Shown here piece by piece: positions 23,497 through 33,200 of a stretch of 64,000 bases of DNA. Every line of letters starts with the position of its first letter. Within the stretch, counting starts at the first letter, position 1. A program made the position numbers and the translations under genes. The notes under the pieces are model-generated. The model made no database searches and was not told where the DNA came from. It was given only the letters and a program-made list of their open reading frames with translations. The DNA comes from Nostocales cyanobacterium HT-58-2 (GTDB lineage: Bacteria; Cyanobacteriota; Cyanobacteriia; Cyanobacteriales; Nostocaceae). The stretch lies in assembly GCA_002163975.1 (NCBI GenBank), contig CP019636.1, positions 2,207,001 to 2,271,000 on the forward strand. The letters run 5' to 3'.

Positions 23497-25179
23497 ATGA
23501 CTTTGTTGACTAGTAGGGAGAAAAAAACCAAGATGTTTAATTTCACTAAATTGGACAGTATTCCTGTACTACCAAAGCGGGAGAATAATCTTAATAAATT
23601 TTCTACCTATATTATGATGTGTGACCAAGATAATCGATTAACCCTGAAATGGAAACATCAACCTTCTCTGCAACGTAATTTGAAGTTATATGAAGAAAAA
23701 CATAAAGAGTTTTATAATTTATCTTGCCAGCAGGATAAGGGGATAGACATAGCGTATTTTTGGCGGAAGATAGCACTTAATGAATCACAATTAATAGTAG
23801 ACTGGGAGCCAAGGAATAAAATACAACTTGCCTATGAACATTTAGCAAGTTACTTTGAAGAAAGATGTTATTGGACAGCTAAAAATTTATGTAAAGATGA
23901 TAACGTTAATTCTTGGGAGGAATATTTATGTATTGCGAGACTGCTAGTTTACAATCCGTTGAAATTAAGTGGAATTTTACTTAAATATAATTCCCATAAT
24001 GCCAATTTAGAGACATATATAAGTCACGCCTTGACAAATCATATTAAATTCTCATTAGAGGTGAGTCGATTTTCACGGTGGCGATTACTATATAAGAAAA
24101 GTGATAAAGAATTAAAAGAGGCACTAGAAGTATTAGGAATTGTAGAACCTGAAATTTCGCAAGTTATTTTTGCTCGGAAATATTTTAAACAGGTTTATTT
24201 AATTAGCAAAATAAAAAATCCGGCGAGAAGTACAGGTAAAAAATGGATAGATCCAGACCAAGAAGATTTTGAAAAATCTGCCCAATGCTATAACGCAGAA
24301 AAGTCACTACCAACAGCACCTCATGAAGTATCTGCTAACTCTACTAAAGTGACTGCTAAACAGATTCAGGATTGGATGGAGATTTGCATTACAGCTTTAA
24401 AAAACTATCCGAAGTCAATTTTACCTAAGTTTTCACTTGATGCTTTGCAATCTGCTGGTATGATAGCTAAATTAGAATCACAAGCTGATGTAGTGGAAGT
24501 TGAATGGCAAGAAATATCAGTCACTGAAGAGACAAGTGAAAATCAAGAAGATCTCATAAAGAAAGCTAACTCGGTTTTATCTGAGCAACTGCAAGCGATG
24601 AAACCAGATTATCAGAAGATTTTGCTTCTCTATTATGGCTTTGGACTCAATCAAAAACAGTTAGCGGATAGACTGGGAATTAATCAAAGTACAATTTCTC
24701 GTTATCTAGCAAAATCCATAATCCAATTACTGGAAACTTTAGCAAGATTTTCCCAACCCCAACAGTGGGTACAACAATATGTAGAAAAATGGTTAGAAAG
24801 AGAGTACCACGCACCTGTACACTCAGATTTAATTCAAGCAGCTTTGGTGTCAACTATCAAGAAGTTAACAACCGAAGAACGCGAAATTTTACAACTTTAT
24901 TACGGACAGCGAATGGATGAGAACAAAGTTGCTTCTCATTTAGGTATTCATCTTGAGGAAATAACTAAAAGACTTACCAACACAAGACATAAATTACAAA
25001 ATAACTTAATGCATGAGATAAATATTTGGACAAAAGAGTATTTAGAAAAATGGTTAAGCAATTACTATAAATCTCTGATTAAATCAGTTTTAAAAACTCT
25101 ATCGAAGTCTGGAAATCAAGAAATAGATATAGAAGAGAAGATTTCCTTGGTTGAGAAGTACATTCAGAATAAATACTAG
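23497..25179 (+). CDS. Sigma-70-like protein with two tandem region-4 HTH segments
   Basis: The 560-residue protein lacks an obvious sigma region 2 but has two sigma-4-like segments. The first is LSEQLQAMKPDYQKILLLYY, then GLNQKQLADRLGINQSTISR (about 370-425). The second is TIKKLTTEEREILQLYYGQ, then DENKVASHLGIHLEEITKRL (about 455-500). The N-terminal 300 residues are helical and basic. It matches the cyanobacterial group annotated as sigma-70 family proteins next to DUF1822 genes. An internal start at 23533 (MFNFTKLDSIPVLP) with agggag upstream is as likely as 23497. It is the first gene of a run with DUF1822, CHAT-CHASE2, DUF928 and an exoprotein, and may regulate them (inference). Confidence 0.75.
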   Translation: MTLLTSREKKTKMFNFTKLDSIPVLPKRENNLNKFSTYIMMCDQDNRLTLKWKHQPSLQRNLKLYEEKHKEFYNLSCQQDKGIDIAYFWRKIALNESQLIVDWEPRNKIQLAYEHLASYFEERCYWTAKNLCKDDNVNSWEEYLCIARLLVYNPLKLSGILLKYNSHNANLETYISHALTNHIKFSLEVSRFSRWRLLYKKSDKELKEALEVLGIVEPEISQVIFARKYFKQVYLISKIKNPARSTGKKWIDPDQEDFEKSAQCYNAEKSLPTAPHEVSANSTKVTAKQIQDWMEICITALKNYPKSILPKFSLDALQSAGMIAKLESQADVVEVEWQEISVTEETSENQEDLIKKANSVLSEQLQAMKPDYQKILLLYYGFGLNQKQLADRLGINQSTISRYLAKSIIQLLETLARFSQPQQWVQQYVEKWLEREYHAPVHSDLIQAALVSTIKKLTTEEREILQLYYGQRMDENKVASHLGIHLEEITKRLTNTRHKLQNNLMHEINIWTKEYLEKWLSNYYKSLIKSVLKTLSKSGNQEIDIEEKISLVEKYIQNKY

Positions 25180-25211
25180 CTACTGAAAATTTATTAAGAT
25201 AGAGGAAAATT

Positions 25212-26498
25212 ATGTTAAGTTTATCAGATTTTGTAAATATTGACACTGAGCATACTTGGTTGCAGTTAGAGACAGCCAAACAAGAACAAGCATGGCAGCT
25301 TTCTGGGCACCACTCGAATCCGATTGCTTGTTACAATGCTTATCTCAATCGCGTCTGCTTGAGTCACTTACTGAATTGGTTTCAGGAATGGCTACCAGAA
25401 GAATCTACGTTATATGCAGAGGTATTTCCTTGTGAGGAAAGCTTACCTAGTATTTTAGAAATAGTCAATGGTACAGCAATTAAGGTGGGTGAAACCCGGA
25501 TAGTGTTAGTACCAACTGAAACTATAGATATAGAAGAATTGCGTGTACCGCAAGAATGGGTAGATATTAACAGTTGGGCGGCTGACTATTACATCTCGGT
25601 ACAGGTAAATTTAGATGAAGATGATGATTCGAGTATGCGGTTATGTGGGTTTACCACTCACCGTCAATTGAAGAACCAAGGCAAATATAACGAGAGCGAT
25701 CGCACTTATTCTTTACCCATAGAACAGTTAACTGAAAACTTCACCTTGCTGTTTGCTACACTGGGACTACATTGGCAAGAACAATTTCCACCCGAAGTGA
25801 CTTTGTCAGCAGCAGAAGCCCAAAACCTATTGCAGACATTGAGTGATACATCTGTTTATTCTCCCAGATTGCGTTTGGATATACCATTTGCTTACTGGGC
25901 AGCACTCATTTCCAATGAGCAATGGCGACAACAACTGTATAATAAACGTGTAGTTGAAGAAAAAAATACCGTATCTACAGCAGAGATATGCTCACCACTA
26001 AATACAGAAGCAGTAAATTCTATTCTTGTAGACTCTCCACTTAAAAATGTGAACCTCAGTCAATGGTTCCAACAGATATTTACAGCAGGTTGGCAATCTA
26101 TTGACGAAGTTTTAAATTTAAATTCCCAGCTAGGAAATTTAGCATTTGATTTCAGAAGTTCTTCCACAACTAGAAAAGCAGGTGTTAATGGAATCAAACT
26201 AATTGACTTGGGGATGCAATTGGGAGGACAATCTTTAGCACTCATGCTAGCTCTTTCTCAAGATGCAGATGAAAAAATTGCTATTCTCGTACAAGTTCAT
26301 CCCACTGGTAATGAGAAATACCTGCCGCGAAATCTCAAACTTCTGCTTTTAGAATCAGGTAACATTTTACAACAAATTCAATCGAGAAGCCGAGATTCCT
26401 ACATTCAACTTAACCGTTTTAAAGGTTTAACTGGAACTAGCTTTTCTATCAAGCTGATTCTTGATGATTTCAGTATGATTGAAAATTTCTCTATTTGA
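25212..26498 (+). CDS. DUF1822 family protein
   Basis: This 428-residue soluble protein starts MLSLSDFVNIDTEHTWLQLE after a good ribosome site (gaggaaaa). Typical DUF1822 text includes ARQEQAWQLSGHHSNP-like residues 24-37, ACYNAYLNRVCLSHLLNWFQ and VELIDLGMQLG...LALMLALSQDADEKIAILVQVHPTGNE in degenerate form near 335-380. Function is unknown. It lies 32 nt after the sigma-like gene, so the two are very likely co-transcribed, an arrangement common in Nostocales. Confidence 0.85.
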   Translation: MLSLSDFVNIDTEHTWLQLETAKQEQAWQLSGHHSNPIACYNAYLNRVCLSHLLNWFQEWLPEESTLYAEVFPCEESLPSILEIVNGTAIKVGETRIVLVPTETIDIEELRVPQEWVDINSWAADYYISVQVNLDEDDDSSMRLCGFTTHRQLKNQGKYNESDRTYSLPIEQLTENFTLLFATLGLHWQEQFPPEVTLSAAEAQNLLQTLSDTSVYSPRLRLDIPFAYWAALISNEQWRQQLYNKRVVEEKNTVSTAEICSPLNTEAVNSILVDSPLKNVNLSQWFQQIFTAGWQSIDEVLNLNSQLGNLAFDFRSSSTTRKAGVNGIKLIDLGMQLGGQSLALMLALSQDADEKIAILVQVHPTGNEKYLPRNLKLLLLESGNILQQIQSRSRDSYIQLNRFKGLTGTSFSIKLILDDFSMIENFSI

Positions 26499-26608
26499 AA
26501 TTTGCTAACTGCTAATTGAGACTTTCAACTCATGAAGGCACAAATCAACACTAAATATATGGTAAATTATGTATTAAAATCCAATATCGTAACACCCACT
26601 TTCAGTTT

Positions 26609-26639
26609 GTTGGGTGACGCGCTTTGTGCTCTACCCAAC
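26609..26639. repeat. Short palindromic repeat
   Basis: GTTGGGT-17nt-ACCCAAC with a gacgcgctttgtgctct loop. This is a frequent cyanobacterial interspersed palindrome and lies in the 224-bp gap between the DUF1822 and CHAT-CHASE2 genes. Confidence 0.55.
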
Positions 26640-26722
26640 CTACAATTCTTCTTAACTAGGGTGTTGGCAGAGTATTTATGTAGACTGGGAATGTCTTCAG
26701 CATAGCTGCCTTGTAATAAACA

Positions 26723-29044
26723 ATGAATAAGTTAGTTGTTATCAACTTAGAAAAAGGTAACTTCAATGATGGCTTTTCTCCTGTCACTGCTCAACTGTGG
26801 GAAATTAACAACTCTCGCCCGATAAAATTTACAGGGGGTTTACCTCCTGCACCAGAAATTCCTGAACTTTATAAACGCTTTCAATTAATATATCAGGCGC
26901 TCAATCAACGTTTGCTACGTTCTGGACTGGAAATAGAATCGACTGGTTTAAATAACGTTAGTGAAGTCGATTTTAGCGAAGTTCAAGAACAGTTATATGA
27001 AGCCATCAATTCTTGGCTCAACTCTGATTTATTTCGCCCAATCGACCAAGAATTACGAGGGCGATTTGCTTTAGATGAAGAATTTCAGGTTATTATTGAA
27101 GCAAGTGACAGTCTCCTGCGACGGCTACCTTGGCATTTGTGGAATTTTATTGAACGTTATCAATCATGTGAAGTTGCTGTAAGTACCTCAAAATATGAAC
27201 GAGTAGAATCATTACCCAAACCGAAAATCAATCAAGTGAGAATTTTGGCAGTTTTGGGTAATAGTGAAGGAATTGATGTTCAAGAAGATAGAAAGATTCT
27301 CGAACAATTGCCCCATGCATCAACAGTCTTTTTGGTAGAGCCTTCACGTCAGGAGTTGGATAGGTGGCTTTGGGACGAACAAGGATGGGATATTTTATTT
27401 TTTGCAGGGCACAGTCATAGCCAAGGTGATAAAGGTAAGATACATATAAATCCTACTAGTCGTTTAACAATAAGCGAGTTAAAAAACGCGCTAAAATATG
27501 CAATTGCACGCGGTTTAAAAATAGCTATTTTCAATTCCTGTGATGGTTTGGGATTAGCAAAACAGTTGACTGATTTATACATTTCCCAAATTATTGTTAT
27601 GCGGGAGGAGGTACCAGATTTAGTTGCACAAGAATTTGTCAAACATTTTTTGGGAGCCTTTTCAGGGGGTCAATCTTTCTATTTAGCAGTGCGTTACGCA
27701 CGCTTAAGATTGCAGGGATTGGAAGATGAATTTCCCGGCGCTTCTTGGTTACCTGTCATTTGCCAAAATCCAGCAGAAGAGCCTCTCACTTGGCAAGAGT
27801 TACGTGGTCAAACAAATACAATTCCTTCTCCTAAATTAACAGTGCGGAATCTGCAATCCGTATTGATAATAAGTGTCATCATAACTGGGTTCATTGCGGG
27901 AGTGCGATCGCTCGGTCTCATGCAACAATGGGAAATGTCAGCTTTCGACTCAATGATACGGATGCGACCTGATGAAGGTGCAGATGAACGCCTTTTGGTG
28001 ATTACTGTCACAGAAGCAGATATTCAGGCTCAAAAACAAAGACAAAAATCATCACTATCAGATATCACACTACAACAACTATTGCAGAAATTAGAACCAT
28101 ACAAACCAAGAGTTATTGGTTTGGACATCTATCGAGATTTTCCAGTAGATTCTCAATATCCAGATTTAGCAACTCGTTTGCGAACGAACAGCAGCTTTAT
28201 TGGTATCTGTCAAGTCAGCGGTAGTCAACAACAAGAAGTTGGGGTTCCACCACCACCGGAAATTCCAACGAACCGCACAGGTTTTAGTGATGTTGTCTTG
28301 GATGGTGATTTGGTTATTCGTCGCCATCTACTATCTATGACACCAGAGCCAGAATCACCTTGCAAGTCTCGCTACTCCTTTAACTTCCAACTAGCACGAC
28401 AATATCTAGCTAAACTTGGCATTCAACTTCATATTACCGACGAAGGCTACTTGCAACTTGGCAAAGTAGTCTTTAAACCCATAGATGTCCCCACAGCTGC
28501 TTACCAACAATTCAATGCAGGGGGACACCAAATACTGCTCAATTATCGCTCCTCACGACAGATAGCCAAACAAGTCAGTGTTGCACAAGTCCTGAATGGT
28601 CAATTAAACCCCAATTGGGTTAAAGATAAGATTGTCCTAATTGGCGTTGACTCACAAAGTGCTAAAGACTATTTTTTCACACCCTATAGTGCGGCAGCTA
28701 CCCCACACCAGGAAGTTCCAGGGGTACTGCTGCACGCACATATGGTCAGTCAAATTCTGAGTGCTGTTTTAGACCACCGATCGCTACTATGGGTTTTGCC
28801 TGCATGGGGTGAATTTCTGTGGATTGGCGGCTGGTGTTTATTCACAGGAATAGTTGCTGTATACAGTAGGTCACAATTAAAACTTGCAATCATCATCAGT
28901 GCAGAATTACTTACTCTCTATGGTTGGTGCTTTCTCCTCTTGTTGTATGGGGGTTGGATACCATTCCTTCCCCCTGCACTGGGACTAGTAGCAAGTGGAA
29001 TTGGTGTAAAAAAATTCGTAACTTTTTTCACAAGAAATAATTAA
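26723..29044 (+). CDS. CHAT domain plus CHASE2 sensor membrane protein
   Basis: The 773-residue protein begins with a soluble region (1-170) and a CHAT caspase-like domain (about 180-350). Its probable catalytic His lies in ILFFAGHSHSQGDKG (about H229) and its Cys in IAIFNSCDGLGLAKQL (about C273). One membrane helix follows (about 380-400), then an extracytoplasmic CHASE2 domain (about 405-680; DERLLVITVTEADI, RVIGLDIYRD, VPGVLLHAHMVSQIL) and three C-terminal membrane helices. There is no kinase or cyclase output domain. I infer an inverted design in which CHASE2 sensing controls a cytoplasmic protease-like CHAT domain. It sits between DUF1822 and DUF928 genes. Confidence 0.88.
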   Translation: MNKLVVINLEKGNFNDGFSPVTAQLWEINNSRPIKFTGGLPPAPEIPELYKRFQLIYQALNQRLLRSGLEIESTGLNNVSEVDFSEVQEQLYEAINSWLNSDLFRPIDQELRGRFALDEEFQVIIEASDSLLRRLPWHLWNFIERYQSCEVAVSTSKYERVESLPKPKINQVRILAVLGNSEGIDVQEDRKILEQLPHASTVFLVEPSRQELDRWLWDEQGWDILFFAGHSHSQGDKGKIHINPTSRLTISELKNALKYAIARGLKIAIFNSCDGLGLAKQLTDLYISQIIVMREEVPDLVAQEFVKHFLGAFSGGQSFYLAVRYARLRLQGLEDEFPGASWLPVICQNPAEEPLTWQELRGQTNTIPSPKLTVRNLQSVLIISVIITGFIAGVRSLGLMQQWEMSAFDSMIRMRPDEGADERLLVITVTEADIQAQKQRQKSSLSDITLQQLLQKLEPYKPRVIGLDIYRDFPVDSQYPDLATRLRTNSSFIGICQVSGSQQQEVGVPPPPEIPTNRTGFSDVVLDGDLVIRRHLLSMTPEPESPCKSRYSFNFQLARQYLAKLGIQLHITDEGYLQLGKVVFKPIDVPTAAYQQFNAGGHQILLNYRSSRQIAKQVSVAQVLNGQLNPNWVKDKIVLIGVDSQSAKDYFFTPYSAAATPHQEVPGVLLHAHMVSQILSAVLDHRSLLWVLPAWGEFLWIGGWCLFTGIVAVYSRSQLKLAIIISAELLTLYGWCFLLLLYGGWIPFLPPALGLVASGIGVKKFVTFFTRNN

Positions 29045-29072
29045 CAAAAAAATATAACAAAAAATCACTGTA

Positions 29073-29315
29073 TAGGACTTACGCACTTTACTTAGAGACA
29101 GTTGCATGCATCCACAGCACTGCAGTCAGTCTTCTTGGTTGAACTGACCAGAATACTGGCAATTTTTTCCATCTCTATCCCAGAACTGCATAAGTTAGCG
29201 TGGTTACATCTATTAAAAATACAGAAAGTAAGCCTGTAGGAGTGCTTAACTTCTGTTCTGTAAATCAAGTAAGGTTTATGCATACAATCAAATTTATATC
29301 AATACGTAAGTCCTA
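29073..29315. mobile_element. MITE with target duplication
   Basis: TAGGACTTACG (29073-29083) and its reverse complement CGTAAGTCCTA (29305-29315) bound a 243-bp interval flanked on both sides by CTGTA (29068-29072 and 29316-29320), a 5-bp target duplication. The AGGACTTACG end is well known from cyanobacterial insertion sequences. The interior has no coding frame with family resemblance. Confidence 0.75.
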
Positions 29316-29339
29316 CTGTAAATAATTGAGAATTGAATT

Positions 29340-30188
29340 ATGACTGGAAGTAGCTTTCTGTTACCACCAAAAGTATTAGTATTGATTGCAACTTTTCTAG
29401 TAGTTAATTTCATGCAGTTAGTAGCACAATCTCAGCAATCAAATACCACAAGCATACGTTTTGTTCAGCCAACCTTAGAAAAGCAACCAGAAAATCGGGG
29501 CGCACCGAGAGACAGAAAAGGTGCAGGAACTCGTGGTGATTGTCCAGCTGTGAAAAAATCTTTGACAGCCTTGGTACCTTTGGTGCAAACAACTGTGAAT
29601 CAGAAGCAAGTCACAACAGGTACACCTAGCAAACAATATGTTTTAGGCTTAACCACAGCAGAACATCCAACTTTTTGGTTTTACGTTCCCTATACACTCA
29701 AGAACATCAATTCAGTAAAATTTGTCTTGCTAGATGAAAAAAACAACTCTGTCACCAATGAACCAATTCCCATTACTCTATCTAACACACCAGGAGTCAT
29801 TAGCGTTAGCCTTCCCACAACAGAGAAACCACTCTCAATTGGACAGTATTATCACTGGTACTTCTTGATTGATTGTAACCCTCAAAGTCGGTCAGACGAT
29901 ATCGCAGTTGAGGGCTTAGTGCAACGCATTACCCCGAAAGATGAGTTAACACGTCGCCTACAGACAGCAACGCCGCGTCAACGAGTTGCCCTTTATGCTC
30001 AAGCAGGAATATGGCAAGATGCTGTAACGACTTTAGGAGAACTTAGGCGTGCTAAACGTCAAGATGCAACCTTAGCAGCTGATTGGAAAGAGTTGTTGGA
30101 ATCTGTGGGATTAGAAGATATTGCTACGGAAGCGATTCTCCCAAAGGGAGACGCCCAAAGGGCGAACGCACCTTGTTGTACTCCTTAA
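29340..30188 (+). CDS. DUF928 family exported protein
   Basis: The 282-residue protein has a signal peptide (hydrophobic 11-31, cleavage near VAQS). Family text follows: RGAPRDRKGAGTRGDCP, LTALVPLVQ, GLTTAEHPTFWFYVPYT, ISVSLPTTEKPLSIGQYYHW and GLVQRITPKDELTRRLQTAT. DUF928 is of unknown function and is frequent next to CHASE2 and exoprotein genes in cyanobacteria. The last residues (LPKGDAQRANAPCCTP) come from a palindromic repeat inserted at the 3' end (30138-30164), so the natural C-terminus may have been replaced. Confidence 0.88.
   Translation: MTGSSFLLPPKVLVLIATFLVVNFMQLVAQSQQSNTTSIRFVQPTLEKQPENRGAPRDRKGAGTRGDCPAVKKSLTALVPLVQTTVNQKQVTTGTPSKQYVLGLTTAEHPTFWFYVPYTLKNINSVKFVLLDEKNNSVTNEPIPITLSNTPGVISVSLPTTEKPLSIGQYYHWYFLIDCNPQSRSDDIAVEGLVQRITPKDELTRRLQTATPRQRVALYAQAGIWQDAVTTLGELRRAKRQDATLAADWKELLESVGLEDIATEAILPKGDAQRANAPCCTP
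30138..30164. repeat. Double palindrome in the 3' end of the DUF928 gene
   Basis: CTCCC-AAA-GGGAG (30138-30150) is followed directly by CGCCC-AAA-GGGCG (30152-30164) and gaacgc. This encodes LPKGDAQRAN, the signature of a cyanobacterial palindromic repeat read in frame. Confidence 0.7.
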
Positions 30189-30244
30189 CATGAGCATAGG
30201 GCATGGGAGTGCGAAAACTTTTTCTACTTGTTTAGAGGGATGTA

Positions 30245-33200
30245 ATGTTAGGCAAAAATGTGCGTTTAGCGTGTTTCAAAGGGCTAAGAATTTTGATAGC
30301 GTACCCGCGTTGCGCTTCGCTTCTCGCGCAAATCCTAACTTATCAGTTCGCTGGTGCAATAATACTTCTTACTAATTGCGCTATTGCCGAAATTGTACCT
30401 GATAGTACTCTCCCGAGTAATTCTGATGTGAAATTAGAAGGCAACACCAGAATTATTGAGGGTGGAACGCAAGCCGGAAGCAATCTTTTCCACAGTTTTT
30501 CCGAATTTTCTGTCCCCAGCAACGGTACAGCTTTTTTTAACAACGCCTCAGACGTTCAAAATATTATTAGTCGAGTGACAGGTCGCGATCGTTCTGATAT
30601 CAATGGCTTAATCAAAGCCAACGGTACGGCGAATCTGTTTTTAATTAATCCAAATGGAATTGTATTTGGACCAAATGGCAGCTTAAATATAGGCGGTTCT
30701 TTTATTGCCACAACAGCCAACGCTTTACAATTCGGTAGTCTAGGTAACTTCAGCGCTACAAATCCAGAAGCACCTTCACCATTACTGACGATTAACCCTT
30801 CAGCTTTTTTATACAACCAAATCACTACAGGAGCAATTCAAAATAACTCAGTTGCACCTGCTGGTCTTCATTTAGCAAATTTTGAAACATTTGGTTTGCG
30901 AGTACCCGATGGTAAAAGCATATTACTCATCGGTGGTAATGTAACGATGGATGGCGGACAATTAAATGCTTATGGTGGACGAATCGAATTAACAGGATTA
31001 GCTGCTCCAGGAAGTATAAACCTTATCACAGATGGCAACACTTTTAGTACTCAAGTACCTGAATCACTACGAAGTGATGTATTTTTGAATAATGAAGCGA
31101 TCGCTAATGTTTCTTATAAGAATGGTGGTAGTATCGCAGTCAACGCACGTAACATAGATTTATTAAAAAATAGTTCACTCAATGCTGGTATTGAGGTCAA
31201 TTTGGGTTCAGCAACTGCAAAAGCAGGAAATATTACTCTTGACGCCACGGAAGCAATTAGGATAGAGCAAAGCGAAATTAGAAATCAGGTGAGAACGAAT
31301 GGCATCGGGAATGCTGGTGATATTAATATTACTACTGGATTATTGTCTGTAAAGGATGGAGCTAGAATTTACACTCGTTCCTTTGGTCAGGGTAATGGCG
31401 GCAATATCAATATAAATGCTCGCGGACAAGTCTCGTTTCTGAACGGAAGTTTTGGCTGGACTAATTTAGAACCTATAGGTGTAGGAAAAAGTGGAGATTT
31501 GCAAATTCAAGCTGATTCTGTGTTAGTTGGTAACGACTCTCAATTAAATGTTAGTACTTTAGGTCAGGGAGATGCTGGTAATTTAACAATTGATGCTCGT
31601 AATACCGTTGAATTTTATAATAATTCCTTTGCCTTTAGCCAAGTTGAAAAAGGAGAAGGTAATGGCGGGATCATAAAAATCAATACGGGTTCACTCAGAC
31701 TGAACAATAATTCGTTTCTTAGTGCTAGTACCCTTGCAAAAGGAAATGCGGGTAGCTTGCAAATACAAGCTCGCGATCGTGTATCCTTTGCAAATAAGAG
31801 TAAAGCCTTTTCCACAGTCCAAGATGGCGGTATGGGAAATGGAAATGACATTTCAATCCAAGCAAGGTCAGTTTCGGTTACTGATGAATCGTTTTTAACA
31901 GCAGGGACTTTCGGTGAAGGCAACGCAGGTAATGTAATAATTGATGCTGCCGATTCAGTTATATTTGATGCTAAAAGTTATGCTGCCAGTAGCATAGGTT
32001 TGGAAGGATATGGCGTAGGATTAGGCAACGGAGGAATAATAAAAATCTCTACAGGTTCGCTTCAGCTCGCCAACCAAGCCAAATTAACAACAGAAAGCTA
32101 CAGCAAAGAAGGAAATGCAGGTAATATCATCATTAATGCCCGCGATACCGTCTCTTTATCAAATGGAAGTTCTATAAAAAGCTTGTTAGGAGGGCAAATA
32201 AAGGGTAAAGCAGGTAATATCAGCATTACCACAGGTTCACTTTCAATTGCCAGTGCTTCCTCGCTCCAGGCTGATACTTTTGGATTAGGAGACGGCGGTA
32301 ATATTAATATTGAAGCACGAGATAATGTGTCTTTTATAACCGAGGGGGGAGCTTATACTAGAGTACAACTAGATGCCAATGGTAGGGGAGGTGACATAGA
32401 TATTAAAGCAGATTCTTTGACCCTAAGTGATGGTTCTTTTATGGCAACAAGCACTCTAGGACAAGGAAATTCTGGCAGTGTAACTATCAAAGCCGCTAAT
32501 TCCGTTAATTTAAATGGAGTCAACCAACAAGGTTTTCCAGGAGGTATTTACAGCGAAGTTGCGACTATTCAACCTAATAGTGATGGAGGCGATATAAATA
32601 TCACTGCGAGGTCACTAAAAGTCAGTGATGGTGCACGCTTGGCTACCAGTACAAATGGTAATGGAAATGCTGGTAAAGTTAATATCAACGCGACTGATTT
32701 CGTTTTATTTGATGGTGTAGGCAGTAATAACCGCAGAAGTGGCGCTTATAGTCTTGTGTTACCTCTAGGAACAGGTGCGGCAAATGATATTAACATTAAT
32801 ACAGGTTCACTTTTTTTGCGAAATGGTGCGAACTTGCGCGCAGGCACGGACGGAGTAGGGAATGCAGGAAAAATAAAAATTATTGCCCAAGATACGGTAT
32901 CTATTGACGGAGCAAGCAGCTATGAATTCCCAAGTACGATTGAGAGCCAGGTAACAGAAAATGCTGTGGGCAATGGAGGTAATGTTGATATTACAACTAG
33001 GTCACTTCTTATTACCAATGACGCTGAACTATCTAGCAATAGTCAGGGAAATGGAGCAGCAGGAAATTTAACGGTAAATGCTAATTTGATTCGTCTTGAT
33101 AACCGAGGCAAAATTTCAGCTAACACTGTTGCAGGACAAGGCAATATAAATCTAAATCTAAGAAATTTATTAATAATGCGTCGTAATAGTGAAATCACTA

